Positions 1 through 10,679 are shown, counted from the first letter of the stretch. The stretch: 64,000 nt of DNA from Candidatus Thiomargarita nelsonii (GCA_000785145.2 JSZA02000011.1:16680-80679); one strand, 5' to 3'. Notes: a model not told the origin generated them from the letters alone. Translations and numbers: made by a program.

Positions 1-183
1 CATGAGGAAAAACAAACCCCAGTGACGGGTCACGTTGCATGGATTAATCCCCAAGGGGCACATGGCAGACGTCCTGCTGGTATTGGTGTGCATTTGAGTG
101 ACAAGTATCAAGCTATCCGCAAAAAAATCGAAACCACACTGGCAACATTGCCTAATGCCGATAAACCTACTTATACAATGTAA
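1..183 (+). CDS. pilZ: Type IV pilus protein PilZ (3' end only)
   Basis: The window opens inside this gene; 60 codons and the TAA are visible. The end of the protein reads VAWINPQGAHGRRPAGIGVH followed by LSDKYQAIRKKIE and closes with PTYTM. This matches the conserved C-terminus of the small PilZ-domain protein needed for type IV pilus biogenesis, whose Pseudomonas member ends in a similar RPTHTM. Gammaproteobacteria commonly order holB-pilZ-tatD, and tatD follows here, which supports the call. In the known system PilZ binds FimX and the pilus ATPase PilB; a FimX-like gene lies at 40.2-42.3 kb. Confidence 0.85.
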   Translation, partial: HEEKQTPVTGHVAWINPQGAHGRRPAGIGVHLSDKYQAIRKKIETTLATLPNADKPTYTM

Positions 184-221
184 ATAGAGAGCCAAGCCTA
201 AACCTCTCAGGTTTTTAACTA

Positions 222-412
222 AAATAGACTTGTCCCTTTTTAATTGTAATCATCATGTAGGGTGGATACGCTATCGCTTAATCCACCCTACATATATTTG
301 TTTTGTTGTTTCGGGAATGGAGCGGAGCGGATTTCCCGAAACCCAGTCAACTCAGTTGTTTAGCGCAGCGATCTTCGTATCGTCCATTGCGCGGAGCGGA
401 TTTCCCGATACG
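222..412. repeat. Cluster of short palindromic repeats upstream of tatD
   Basis: Three repeat types sit in the pilZ-tatD gap. At 222-238 is a lone AATAGACTTGTCCC end, which recurs as inverted ends near 61.25 and 61.38 kb. At 255-293 is a palindrome with 13-bp arms (ATGTAGGGTGGAT and complement), seen again near 48.6 kb. At 308-342 and 376-412 are TTTCGGGAA...TTTCCCGAA hairpins, also found near 1.26, 3.93 and 50.7 kb. No gene is evident in 184-448. Confidence 0.75.
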
Positions 413-448
413 ATAAACCATTTAAAATATTTATCTGAAAAAATAATT

Positions 449-1201
449 ATGTTAGTTGATTCACACTGTCATTTAGATTTAATTGTCGGGCATCACCCCG
501 ACACGCTTGTCGCAGACGCTCAAACTCAGGGAGTGAATTATTTTTTAAGTGTGTCGATTGATCTTGAACATTTTCCCACCCTGTTAGGGATTGCACAGCG
601 TATGGATAACGTGTTTGCCTCTGTCGGCATTCACCCCAATACCTCAAATGATGTTGATGTAAAAACGCTCACCGCTTTGGCGGATGATCCTAATATTATT
701 GCGATTGGTGAAACGGGATTGGATTATTTTCGCAACAAAGGCGCAGGGCAAGAACAACGCTTTCGTACTCATATTCAAGCGGCTAAAGAGACTAAAAAAC
801 CTTTGATTGTCCATAGCCGCGATGCGCCTAAAGAGACTTTACGGATTTTGCGTGAAGAAAATGCGGCGGCAGTCGGGGGGATTATGCACTGTTTTGTCGA
901 AGATTGGGAAATGGCACAACAGGCGATGGAGATGGGATTTTATATATCATTTTCTGGCATTGTCACTTTTAAAAATGCCAAAACGGTGCAAGCGGTGGCA
1001 AAACAAGTGCCTTTAGATCGGTTGCTAGTAGAAACCGATGCGCCGTATTTAGCCCCAGTGCCACATCGCGGTAAAACTAATCAACCCGCTTATGTTAAGC
1101 ATGTGGCGCAATTTATTGCAGATTTACGGGGAGAGACTTTTGAGACGATAGCGGGTGTGACGACGGAGAATTTTTTTCGGTTATTTCGTAGCGCGGCTTA
1201 A
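449..1201 (+). CDS. tatD: TatD family metal-dependent hydrolase (DNase)
   Basis: A 250-aa protein starting MLVDSHCHLDL. The family is a TIM-barrel metallohydrolase acting as a 3'-5' exonuclease/DNase. The metal-binding HxH is at residues 6-8, followed by GETGLDYF near residue 92, the histidine motifs IVHSRDA and MHCF, and the late acidic motif ETDAPYLAP. The frame is open upstream to 230, but that stretch encodes only intergenic repeat sequence; the ATG at 449 gives the usual family N-terminus. It follows pilZ, as in many gammaproteobacteria. Confidence 0.93.
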   Translation: MLVDSHCHLDLIVGHHPDTLVADAQTQGVNYFLSVSIDLEHFPTLLGIAQRMDNVFASVGIHPNTSNDVDVKTLTALADDPNIIAIGETGLDYFRNKGAGQEQRFRTHIQAAKETKKPLIVHSRDAPKETLRILREENAAAVGGIMHCFVEDWEMAQQAMEMGFYISFSGIVTFKNAKTVQAVAKQVPLDRLLVETDAPYLAPVPHRGKTNQPAYVKHVAQFIADLRGETFETIAGVTTENFFRLFRSAA

Positions 1202-1229
1202 AAAGCCTATAAAAAATAGGATTTTTTTG
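1202..1229 (+). terminator. Probable tatD terminator
   Basis: Directly after the tatD stop: a short stem CCTAT/ATAGG followed by seven T. The stem is weak, so the call is moderate. Confidence 0.45.
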
Positions 1230-1254
1230 ATACCAAGAAAAAAAAGCTTTTTGT

Positions 1255-1290
1255 TGTTTCGGGAATGGAGCTACGCGGATTTCCCGCAAC
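1255..1290. repeat. TTTCGGGAA/TTTCCCG hairpin repeat
   Basis: Copy of the hairpin family seen at 308-342. The flanking context (TTGTTGTTTC before; a CGAAG...AAACCATTT tail after) is shared with the copies at 3934 and 50705. Confidence 0.7.
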
Positions 1291-1326
1291 GAAGTAAGCG
1301 AAGCTAAACCATTTAAAAAAAAAAGC

Positions 1327-1354
1327 TTGCATTTTTTTTCAATCTCATTATAAT
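1327..1354 (+). promoter_or_regulatory. Sigma-70 promoter of tRNA-Lys
   Basis: A TTGCAT -35 box (1327-1332), a 16-bp spacer and a perfect TATAAT -10 box (1349-1354). The mature tRNA begins 17 bp after the -10 box. Confidence 0.7.
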
Positions 1355-1370
1355 ACACAGCCATCAATCA

Positions 1371-1443
1371 GGGTCGTTAGCTCAGCTGGTAGAGCATCGG
1401 ACTTTTAATCCGGTGGTCGTGCGTTCGAACCGCACACGACCCA
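1371..1443 (+). tRNA. tRNA-Lys (anticodon TTT)
   Basis: Full cloverleaf: acceptor arms GGGTCGT (1371-1377) and ACGACCC (1436-1442), a D arm with AGCTCAGCTGGTAGAGC, a 7-nt anticodon loop CTTTTAA at 1402-1408 with anticodon TTT at 1404-1406, and a T arm with GTTCGAA. The discriminator is A1443. The bases after it read CTA, so CCA is not encoded and must be added after transcription. The sequence closely resembles E. coli tRNA-Lys. Confidence 0.96.
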
Positions 1444-1501
1444 CTATTTTCTTGCCCACCCTCTCTCCCCACAAGAAAGTTTCACTTGTTCAACGACTGC
1501 C

Positions 1502-1559
1502 AGTCCAAAGCTAAAGCTTTGGACTCCAACAGTTGGAGTCCAAAGCTTTAGCTTTGGAC
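1502..1559. repeat. Tandem AGTCCAAAGCTAAAGCTTTGGACT hairpins
   Basis: Two consecutive palindromes of the most frequent repeat family in the window (GTCCAAAGC and its complement around TAAAGCTTTA). They end 13 bp before nadE and so fall in its leader. Confidence 0.8.
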
Positions 1560-1572
1560 GAGGAAACTCTCC

Positions 1573-3525
1573 ATGAAATATATCAATGTAGGCAGTGCCA
1601 GCCTCAACCAAACGCCCCTAGACTGGGAAAACAACCAAAAAAACATTATCGCCGCTATCAAAACGGCTCGTGCCAACAAGGTCAGCATTTTATGCCTACC
1701 AGAACTCTGTATCAGCGGATATGGTTGCGAAGATGCCTTTTTAGCCCCCGGTACTTTGGCACAATCGCAGCGCGTCTTGCATGAAATCGCGCCACAAACT
1801 AAAAACATTATTGTGGCTGTGGGCTTGCCCTTGTTATATCAAAATCGCATCTATAACACTGTCTGCCTACTCGTTGATGGCGCGATCTGTGGTTTTGTTG
1901 CCAAACGCTTTTTACCAAGTGATGGCATCCACTATGAGCCTCGTTGGTTTCACCCCTGGCCTCAAAATGTGCATGTCGAAATCGACTTGAATGGGCAAAC
2001 TTATCCCATAGGCGACATTTATTTTAAGTGTGGCGGCGTGCGTATCGGATTTGAAATCTGTGAAGAAGCTTGGGTTGCCAATCGCCCCGGTATCAAATTG
2101 GCCGAAAAAGGTGTGGATATTATTCTCAATCCCAGTGCGAGCCATTTTGCCTTTGACAAGCATAGAATTCGTAAACGTTTTGTGCTAGAAGGCGCACGGG
2201 CATTTAGCGTGAGCTATGTTTATACTAATTTACTCGGCAACGAAGCGGGACGCGCGATTTATGACGGTGACGCGATGATTGCCAGCGGCGAACAATTATT
2301 AGCGAGCAGTAAACGTTTTAGTTTTGCTGACTATCAACTGATCAATGCCTTAGTCGATGTCGATTTAACCCGCATGTCACAAGCCCATACCAGCGACTGG
2401 GTACCCAAGTTAGACAGCCGCATTGATGTCCCCTTTGACTATCCACAACTCGCCCCCTCCCAAAATGTACCAAGCCTGCCAATGTGGGAGGATAGCCCAA
2501 ATATTAAAGAAGAAGAATTTAGTCGCGCCGTCAGCTTGGGTTTATTTGATTATCTCCGCAAAAGCCGCTCTCAAGGATTTGTCGTCTCCCTCAGTGGTGG
2601 CGCAGACTCATCTGCGATTGCTTGTTTAGTCCGTTTAATGGTTGAATTCGGTGTAGCCGAATTGGGTATTGAAGGCTTTTGTGCCAAAATCAGGCTAAAA
2701 GATTTAGCGACTGTCAACAACATCGTACAATCACTACTCACCTGCGTTTATCAAGCGACTGAAAATTCAAGTCAAACTACCCAACAAGCGGCAAAAACCC
2801 TAGCACATAGCCTTAGTGCTCAGTATTTAGAATTGAATATTAATGAGCTGGTGACAGGTTATATTGATTTGGTATCGGGGGCTATTGACCAAAAACTCAA
2901 TTGGCAAGCGCATGATATTGCCCTACAAAATATTCAAGCCCGTGCTCGCTCTCCAAGTGTTTGGTTGATCGCCAACCTCCGCAACGCACTTTTGTTGGCA
3001 ACCAGTAACCGCTCCGAAGCGGCGCAAGGTTATGCGACGATGGATGGTGATACCAGTGGCGGTTTAAGTCCCCTAGCGGGCATAGATAAAGACTTTTTAC
3101 GGCACTGGCTGCGTTGGTTAGAAGATTCTATTCCGGCTTTGTCACTGATTAATCAACAATCCCCCACTGCCGAATTGCGTCCAAAAGAGATGGGGCAAAC
3201 AGATGAAGAGGACTTAATGCCCTATCCATTATTGAATGTGATTGAAAAGGCAGCGATTCGCTCACGCCAAACACCTTATGAAATTTTTTGTTTGCTACGG
3301 CTTCAATATAATGAATATGAGGATAATCAATTGCTGATATGGATTGAACGTTTTTTCAAGCTATGGACACGCAACCAGTGGAAACGTGAACGCTTTGCAC
3401 CGAGTTTTCATTTAGACGATGAAAGTCTTGATCCAAAGACGTGGTGTCGGTTTCCAATACTGTCGGGGGGATATGTGGAAGAATTGGCGGAGATGAGAGA
3501 GCGAGTTAAACAAGAGACGGCTTGA
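1573..3525 (+). CDS. nadE: Glutamine-dependent NAD+ synthetase
   Basis: This 650-aa enzyme makes NAD+ from deamido-NAD+, ATP and glutamine. The N-terminal half is a nitrilase-type glutaminase: Glu44 in CLPELCISGYG, a lysine in AKRFLPSDGIHYEPRWF near residue 115, and the nucleophile cysteine in GFEICEEAW near residue 164. The C-terminal half is the synthetase, with the ATP-pyrophosphatase P-loop SLSGGADSSA near residue 340 and the later LATSNRSEAAQGYAT segment. The length and the SGGADSS loop fit the long two-domain NadE class. A tRNA gene and palindromes precede it and a convergent small gene follows, so it is probably transcribed alone. Confidence 0.93.
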   Translation: MKYINVGSASLNQTPLDWENNQKNIIAAIKTARANKVSILCLPELCISGYGCEDAFLAPGTLAQSQRVLHEIAPQTKNIIVAVGLPLLYQNRIYNTVCLLVDGAICGFVAKRFLPSDGIHYEPRWFHPWPQNVHVEIDLNGQTYPIGDIYFKCGGVRIGFEICEEAWVANRPGIKLAEKGVDIILNPSASHFAFDKHRIRKRFVLEGARAFSVSYVYTNLLGNEAGRAIYDGDAMIASGEQLLASSKRFSFADYQLINALVDVDLTRMSQAHTSDWVPKLDSRIDVPFDYPQLAPSQNVPSLPMWEDSPNIKEEEFSRAVSLGLFDYLRKSRSQGFVVSLSGGADSSAIACLVRLMVEFGVAELGIEGFCAKIRLKDLATVNNIVQSLLTCVYQATENSSQTTQQAAKTLAHSLSAQYLELNINELVTGYIDLVSGAIDQKLNWQAHDIALQNIQARARSPSVWLIANLRNALLLATSNRSEAAQGYATMDGDTSGGLSPLAGIDKDFLRHWLRWLEDSIPALSLINQQSPTAELRPKEMGQTDEEDLMPYPLLNVIEKAAIRSRQTPYEIFCLLRLQYNEYEDNQLLIWIERFFKLWTRNQWKRERFAPSFHLDDESLDPKTWCRFPILSGGYVEELAEMRERVKQETA

Positions 3526-3528
3526 ACT

Positions 3529-3810
3529 TTAGTTTTCATACCATTTATCATGTGGAGATTGTTTGTGGCAGGCGATACATTGTGTATAATGCCAAGAATT
3601 GTCACAGGTTGGGCAATGAGCGTGCGTCTTAAATGTGTCAAATGTGGTCAAACATTTTTCACATGCCCAATAGGGTTTGCCGTCTGGCTGCCAGCCGCAA
3701 ATAGGACAGCGGATACGCTGTTGCTTTTTTTTGGTCGCTTTTTCTGATTGAATGGCTTTGCTCATAAAGGCAATGTTTAAGTTGCCCATTAATAATGTTC
3801 TGATTTTCAT
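3529..3810 (-). CDS. Small multi-zinc-ribbon protein
   Basis: A 93-aa protein read from ATG at 3810; GAGGATAAAG before it serves as ribosome binding site. After an N-terminal lysine-rich part (KKKQQRIR) come four CxxC pairs: CPICGW, CEKC, CPTC and CIAC, typical of tandem zinc ribbons. The family is not recognised. The role may be nucleic-acid or protein binding, but nothing in the sequence decides this. It converges on nadE with only 3 bp between the stops. Confidence 0.65.
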   Translation of the reverse strand: MKIRTLLMGNLNIAFMSKAIQSEKATKKKQQRIRCPICGWQPDGKPYWACEKCLTTFDTFKTHAHCPTCDNSWHYTQCIACHKQSPHDKWYEN

Positions 3811-3933
3811 CTTTATCCTCAAAATTCGACGCGGAGCGTCGATTTGGACGGGGAGCCGTTAGGAGTCCAATTATAATAGTATAGTTGTCCAGAAAAGTTT
3901 TGTCCTAGTTTTAAACCTAAGAAGTTTTTCGTT

Positions 3934-3968
3934 GTTTCGGGAATGGAGCGTAGCGGATTTCCCGAAAC
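3934..3968. repeat. TTTCGGGAA/TTTCCCGAA hairpin repeat
   Basis: Same family as 308-342. It lies between two divergent genes (the zinc-ribbon gene and the esterase gene). Confidence 0.7.
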
Positions 3969-4007
3969 ATAGTAACAGCATTTTGCCATTTTTTTAAGGG
4001 GCACTAT

Positions 4008-5234
4008 ATGCGACACTCAATAACACTATTAAGTGCCATCTTAATTTTTTTTGTCCCCTCCCTCATGGCTCAAATACCAGAGCAGGGAGAAAAGCCATAT
4101 TTTGACTTCGCTACCAAAAAGTTGCACCTACCTGCCGTCGAAGTTTCTCCCCTGGGCACTTATGTGGTGAGCATGAAACTGGTTAAATCTGATCCCATCC
4201 TCTTTGAATTGCTCACCGTAAAAGCCGTAAAAGGGAGTAGTCAAGCTATAGCGCATTATTCACTAGAAAACGGCGTGTTGAATATTCCGTCGATTGAGGT
4301 AGATAATGAGACTTATGCTGTCGAATTGGTGTGGGAGAGGGCAGTCAGTGAAGTGATGCGCTTTAGGTTGACTTACATCATCCCGACTAGCGAACTACTG
4401 GAAACGCCTCCTTATCCGACAGATGCACAACTGCGGCAAATTCATCAAAACCAAGAAGTAACATTTAAGGGTATCACTTATCCGATTTCGGATGAGGTAA
4501 CGGAGTCTTATGGAAAAAGTTTCTATTTTGCTAAATATGGCAGATTTCGTGGGGGTGCTTATGGCGTATATATTCCCCAAGAGTATGATGGTGTCAATCC
4601 TTTACCCATGATCATGGCTTCTCATGGGGCAGGGATTATGGGTCCGCGAGAGTTGCAAAATTGGAATGGATTTGCAGAAAAATATGGATTCATCGTTGTG
4701 ACACCCTCATATCTCGTTGCGACAAATGAAGTATTTGAAACCCAGCAGGACGTTTTTATACATTTGGATGAAGAAATCCGTATGACTGAATATATCCTGA
4801 CAACGGTTGTCAATGCCTTGAAAGTCGATACCTCAAACATCTTAGGAACGGGTTTTAGTGGAGGCAGCTATTCAAGCTACTTATTTATGATGAATTATCC
4901 TGAATACTTTACAGCACTTTGCATACGTTCGCCTAATTATAGTGATGAGTATCAAATTGATTTCGATACAGAGAAATGGAAAAAACGCCCGATTTATATC
5001 TTTTGGGGAGAAAATGATCTAGAAATTGTCAAAGATGAGGAAGGTCCTGAATTGTTGAATTATCTACAGAGTGGTTTGGAGCTGACTTCAGAATATAATA
5101 ATAGAACAGCGCCAAATTCGTTTATCAGCAAAAATGGTCTGTTTAAATGGGATATTTTACCGAATAGTGGGCATGATCACCATGCAGATTTAACTTCAGA
5201 GTGGTTTATAACCGATGTAGTCAATGCACCGTGA
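4008..5234 (+). CDS. Exported alpha/beta-hydrolase (PHB depolymerase/esterase type)
   Basis: A 408-aa protein with a signal peptide (SAILIFFVPSLMAQ, cleavage expected after A21). The first ~150 residues form a beta-rich domain of unknown type. The hydrolase part carries the oxyanion motif MASHGAGIMGP, the nucleophile elbow GTGFSGGSY with Ser in G-x-S-x-G context, YIFWGENDLE with a probable acid, and a final histidine in NSGHDHHAD. This layout matches secreted polyhydroxybutyrate depolymerase/feruloyl-esterase-like enzymes; the substrate cannot be told. RBS AAGGGG precedes the ATG. It is the first gene of the plus-strand run that leads into the VWA/PP2C/kinase set. Confidence 0.7.
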   Translation: MRHSITLLSAILIFFVPSLMAQIPEQGEKPYFDFATKKLHLPAVEVSPLGTYVVSMKLVKSDPILFELLTVKAVKGSSQAIAHYSLENGVLNIPSIEVDNETYAVELVWERAVSEVMRFRLTYIIPTSELLETPPYPTDAQLRQIHQNQEVTFKGITYPISDEVTESYGKSFYFAKYGRFRGGAYGVYIPQEYDGVNPLPMIMASHGAGIMGPRELQNWNGFAEKYGFIVVTPSYLVATNEVFETQQDVFIHLDEEIRMTEYILTTVVNALKVDTSNILGTGFSGGSYSSYLFMMNYPEYFTALCIRSPNYSDEYQIDFDTEKWKKRPIYIFWGENDLEIVKDEEGPELLNYLQSGLELTSEYNNRTAPNSFISKNGLFKWDILPNSGHDHHADLTSEWFITDVVNAP

Positions 5235-5240
5235 AATTGT

Positions 5241-5267
5241 AGGAGTCCAAAATTTATTTTGGACATC
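5241..5267. repeat. GGAGTCCAAAATTTATTTTGGAC hairpin
   Basis: Variant of the GGAGTCC palindrome family lying between the esterase and VWA genes; it may act as a weak attenuator. Other copies are listed separately. Confidence 0.6.
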
Positions 5268-5280
5268 CAAGAGGAAAACA

Positions 5281-5946
5281 ATGTCAAAATACACAGATGA
5301 TTTTATTCTTGATGATGCCCCAACAATCCCTCAAATTTTTAACCAGTTAGGGATTTTAGTATTAGATGGCAGTGGCTCAATGTCTGCCATAACTGAGGGA
5401 ACAATCACAAAAGCTGATGCTGTCAACTTGGCAGTCAGAGAATTGCTCACGCGATTTATTGCGAGTAAAAACCGCAAAGATTTTTCAATGGCTGTAGTGA
5501 CTTTTGATCATGAGGCGATAGTGCATACTCCTATCACTCGCGTGGCGGATGACAATGGCGATACAATTGATGATAATGCTGATTATAATCCCACCGAAAA
5601 ACATGGTGGGGGCACGGATATTTTAAAGGCATTGAAACAGGCTCAGTCATTGGCAGAACAATTTCTTAACAATGCCCCAGCCGACGGTGTTCCCCCCAGT
5701 GTGATTATTGTTGTTATGTCTGATGGAATAAGTCAGAGTGATCCCATTCCTGCTGCGAACGACATTAAGAAAAACGAGAATATTTCTATTTGTTCAACGC
5801 TATTCGCAGAAAAGGGGGGAGCAAACGCGCTCGCGGAAAAAATCTTGAGAAATATTGCGAGTTCTCCGGCACACTACAAGACGGTTTATGATGCAGAAAC
5901 GCTTCGCAAGTTTTTTATTGCTTCTGTGTCTTCTGGAAAAATATAA
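5281..5946 (+). CDS. TerY-type VWA domain protein
   Basis: A 221-aa cytoplasmic von Willebrand A domain protein. The MIDAS loop is GILVLDGSGSMSA (DxSxS, near residues 24-30), with the threonine region HGGGTDILKAL and a late IVVMSDGISQ strand. RBS GAGG precedes ATG 5281; the longer reading frame from 5224 overlaps the esterase and has no RBS. Size and layout match YegL/TerY proteins, which together with a PP2C and a kinase form the published TerY-P phosphorylation triad. Both partners follow directly. The metal site is intact, so ligand binding is plausible. Confidence 0.82.
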   Translation: MSKYTDDFILDDAPTIPQIFNQLGILVLDGSGSMSAITEGTITKADAVNLAVRELLTRFIASKNRKDFSMAVVTFDHEAIVHTPITRVADDNGDTIDDNADYNPTEKHGGGTDILKALKQAQSLAEQFLNNAPADGVPPSVIIVVMSDGISQSDPIPAANDIKKNENISICSTLFAEKGGANALAEKILRNIASSPAHYKTVYDAETLRKFFIASVSSGKI

Positions 5947-5970
5947 GTCCAAGATAAATCTTGGACTCCT
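5946..5970. repeat. AGTCCAAGATAAATCTTGGACT hairpin
   Basis: The palindrome starts at the last base of the VWA stop codon and ends 7 bp before the PP2C start. It separates two genes otherwise spaced as an operon. Confidence 0.7.
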
Positions 5971-5977
5971 AGCCGAG

Positions 5978-6846
5978 ATGCTTATGTCTGATAATATAAT
6001 GTGCGTCACAACCGCAACGATTCGACAAGAAAATCAAGATAGTTGTGAAGTTGCCGAAAACGATGTTTTAAAAGCCGTTATTGTTGCCGACGGTTTAGGC
6101 GCTTATGAGTATGCTGAACTCGCCTCGAAATTTGTAACCCAAAACATCAAAACACAAATTGAGCATTCAAGCGAAGAGATAGATTTTGAAAAAATGTTCA
6201 AACAGGCAAAGTCAAAGCTGATAGAGTATGCCCAAGACTTTGAAATTAAAAAAGGGATTACTTTAGATAAAAATAATTCATTTGGCACTTCTCTTATTGT
6301 AGCTATTGAGGATGCACATCGAATAAAAGTGGCTTATGTTGGCAACGGTGCCATTTGGCATCTCAGGGGTAATTTCAACCATTTTAATAAGACAAAATAT
6401 TTGCCTTGGAATATGCTGAATTATCTCAATCCACACACTGTACAAAATAAAGTTGGAAAAGAAGCCCTGTATAAATTGCTCTCTATTTCTGAGACTAAAG
6501 ACACAGAAATTGTGCCAACCGTGTTGCAAATAGAAAAAGATAATTTGTACTATGGCGACATCGTTATGATTTGTACAGATGGCATTTATTCATTTGATCA
6601 AGTGCCTATTGGTAAAATTGTTAAAGATGGCTCCGTTTGGATTAGTGGCGAAAAAACCATGTCTTTTTTTTACCAATATCTAAATGAGTATTTTGTCAAA
6701 ACTCCAAAACCAACAAATGACTCTTTGCAGAAAGCCATGCAGACTTATCTTGACTTTCTCAAACAGGAAAATATTTTGGAAGATGATGCAAGCCTTGGGA
6801 TAATTGTGACTGCTAAAGCCATTGAATACCAGAAAAAAATTTCGTC

Positions 6847-6859
<13 letters not shown>
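5978..6859 (+). CDS. PP2C-family serine/threonine phosphatase (TerY-P triad)
   Basis: A 293-aa phosphatase (YegK-like). The N-terminus has RQENQDSCEVAEND, equivalent to the RxxNQD entry of PP2C, then AVIVADGLGAYEYAE with the metal-binding DGxG. Later come VAYVGNGAIW and MICTDGIYSFDQ with the second acidic metal motif. Two start codons are close (5978 and 5984); GAG just upstream fits 5984 slightly better. The next gene (kinase) overlaps its end by 13 bp, so the two are translationally coupled. It is expected to reverse phosphorylation by that kinase. Confidence 0.8.
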
Positions 6860-8640
<1,781 letters not shown>

Positions 8641-8651
8641 TTATTAAAAGT

Positions 8652-8728
8652 CTAGTACAACGGATTAGGGGAATAAACTGATTGTTCATCGAGGGTTATC
8701 CGTTTATTCCTCTAATCCGTTGTACTAG
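8652..8728. repeat. MITE with CTAGTACAAC ends
   Basis: A 77-bp palindrome with 27-bp arms that differ at one position (CTAGTACAACGGATTAGGGG and complement). It is related to the GAGTACAAC elements at 10.35, 33.68 and 33.90 kb. It lies 11 bp after the kinase stop and may end that transcript. Confidence 0.8.
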
Positions 8729-9253
8729 AGGGCGGATACGAAGTCAGTGTTTATCATGTAGGGGGTTTGATAATTTGATTTATATTGTGGTGGAATTGGC
8801 TCGAAAACGCTTGGGGGGAAAAGTGGCAAGGGGAATAGGGGCGGGATTGAAAGATGCTTTATAAAATATTGACTTATTGAATACTATTTGCTAGATAACA
8901 ATTTCATCGACAAATATCTACCTGTAGACATAAAATGTGGGAATGAAAACATTGTGGACTAGGGAGTATCAACCCTTTATCCCCTCGCTTGCGCTTAGGG
9001 TTACTTTTAGACATTCATACACCGCCCCCCAACGTTGAACTCACTCTATATATGACTGATAAACAGTCCCAACTTGAACAAGTGGCCAAGAGCGTCGCCA
9101 TTCAACGTGGCGAGCATAATAATCGAATTGAATCTTTAAGTCAAGATAAATTTCTCTAACCTTTTTTAGAAAGGTATAAATGTAGATATTTTTGTGGAGT
9201 ATATTTTTCCAGCAAAATTTAAGTATCACCTAAAAATATATAAAATAAATTCT
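8729..9253. other. Intergenic stretch without a clear gene
   Basis: AT-rich and mostly featureless. The only reading frame worth noting is 9052-9159 (+), which would give a 35-aa hydrophilic peptide beginning MTDKQSQLEQVAKSVA. It has no good ribosome binding site and may be a remnant of a longer gene. The plus frame at 8682-8864 lies partly in the repeat and looks spurious. Confidence 0.4.
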
Positions 9254-10360
9254 ATGAAAATAAATAAAATTGAAATAAAAAACTTTAAACTTTTTTCGGA
9301 ACAAGAATTTATATTCAACCCGGCGTTTAATTTATTAATTGGGATCAATGGTAGTGGAAAAACTTCATTATTAAGAGCAATTGCTGTTGCATTAGGTGGA
9401 TGGGCACATGCTTATATTAAAGATGAAAACAACATTCGTCCTATTCTAGTTGAAGAAATTAGAGAAATTCAGATTGACAATAGATTTGATAAAAGTAAAT
9501 TGACATCAATTAAAGCTTATGGTACTTCCAAAATTATAGATAGATATGGTCATAAAAAAAATGTCCAAGCAAACTGGATAAGGACTAGAGAAGAAGGAAA
9601 AGATGAAACTATCACTGATGGTAGCATTCAATATGAATCATATCCTCTTAATTTTGGAAATCTTGGTAACGATATATTAGAGTTCATTGAAAAAGGCAAT
9701 TCTTTTGATTTACCTCTGATTGCTTTTTATGAATGTGATAGATTGTGGTTAGCTAAAAATGAATTGAATATTGAAGCCTCTGCTAAAACAAAATATTCTC
9801 GTTTTGAGCCGTATGTTGATTGTTTTCATACAGGAGCAAATCATCAAGCAATAGGAGAATGGTTATTAAAGCATGAATTAGTTTCAATGCAACAAAATGA
9901 AGAAACACCTGTATTACAATCAATTAGAAGGGCAGCAATTGCGGCATTGGAAAATTGTACAGGGCTTAAGTTTGATTTTGAACAAAGTCGTGTTAGGGTT
10001 GAATTTGAAGATAATATAACTATTCCTTTTGAGCATTTAAGTGATGGTCAAAGAACAATATTGGGATTGTTTTGTGACATTGCGAGACGAGCCGCTATTT
10101 TAAACCCACATCTTGGTGGAGATGCCAGTTCTGAAACAAAAGGAGTGATTCTTATTGATGAACTGGATTTACATTTACATCCCAAATGGCAACGTAGAAT
10201 TATAGAAGATTTACGTCGAGTATTCCCAAATATTCAATTTATATGTACCACACATTCTCCATTTTTAATTCAATCATTGCGAACAAGTGAAGAACTAATT
10301 ATGTTAGATGGAGAGCCACTTTCACTCGATGTTCAAGTTTTTTGTGGTGAGTACAACTAA
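9254..10360 (+). CDS. AAA ATPase of the OLD/RecF-like (COG3950) type, C-terminus truncated
   Basis: A 368-aa ATPase. MKINKIEIKNFKLFSEQEF is the typical SMC/RecF-type first strand, then Walker A GINGSGKTS (~32-40), the signature LSDGQRTILGL near 262, Walker B KGVILIDELDLHLHPKWQ near 297 and the H-loop ICTTHSPFLIQSL near 330. ATG 9254 gives the family N-terminus; the open frame from 9194 adds nothing. The end is abnormal: after LDGEPLSLDVQVF the frame runs into the arm of an inverted repeat and stops at CGEYN, whereas relatives continue further. Such ATPases often belong to defence modules or act as SMC-like sensors, but no partner nuclease is adjacent. The gene is much more AT-rich than its neighbours, which suggests separate acquisition. 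Confidence 0.72.
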   Translation: MKINKIEIKNFKLFSEQEFIFNPAFNLLIGINGSGKTSLLRAIAVALGGWAHAYIKDENNIRPILVEEIREIQIDNRFDKSKLTSIKAYGTSKIIDRYGHKKNVQANWIRTREEGKDETITDGSIQYESYPLNFGNLGNDILEFIEKGNSFDLPLIAFYECDRLWLAKNELNIEASAKTKYSRFEPYVDCFHTGANHQAIGEWLLKHELVSMQQNEETPVLQSIRRAAIAALENCTGLKFDFEQSRVRVEFEDNITIPFEHLSDGQRTILGLFCDIARRAAILNPHLGGDASSETKGVILIDELDLHLHPKWQRRIIEDLRRVFPNIQFICTTHSPFLIQSLRTSEELIMLDGEPLSLDVQVFCGEYN

Positions 10361-10650
10361 TGGAGGACACCTCGGTAAAACCTTCATTTACCTATTGTTT
10401 TTTCCTGTTCCTCAGCAAAGGGCATCCGAACCCGAAAAACCATTGTCCCGTAGGGATCTTACGGATGGCTCGGATTACACGGATTAAAAACATGAAAACA
10501 CTCATTCTCCTCACTATTGATTTTAAATCCGCGAAACGAAGTAACGAAGTCAATCCGTGTCATCCGTAAGCTCCCTACGGGACAATGGTTTTATTCGTTG
10601 TCCTCCATTAGTTGTACTCATCACCGCGACGAAAAACTTGAACATCGAGT
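10329..10650. repeat. Long fold-back element ending the AAA ATPase gene
   Basis: A nested inverted repeat of about 320 bp. The outer arms (10329-10370 and 10600-10650) share GATGTTCAAG, GTGAGTACAACTAATGGAGGAC and complements. The inner arms (about 10435-10490 and 10525-10590) share ATTGTCCCGTAGGGA, TTACGGAT and related blocks. The left arm supplies the ATPase stop codon at 10358-10360. The plus-strand reading frames inside (10360-10810) are not believable genes. Confidence 0.75.
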
Positions 10651-10679
10651 TTCAGGTTATGCTAATAAAGGTATTTTCT

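Noticed and set aside
1533..1784. Alternative plus frame overlapping the nadE start
   Set aside because: It reads through the hairpin repeat and lies out of frame within the clear nadE coding sequence.
8682..8864. A 60-aa plus-strand frame after the kinase gene
   Set aside because: It starts inside a MITE arm, has no ribosome binding site and shows no motif.
9254..10360. AAA ATPase considered as part of a retron or Gabija-like defence system
   Set aside because: No reverse transcriptase, helicase or nuclease partner lies next to it, and its C-terminus is missing.
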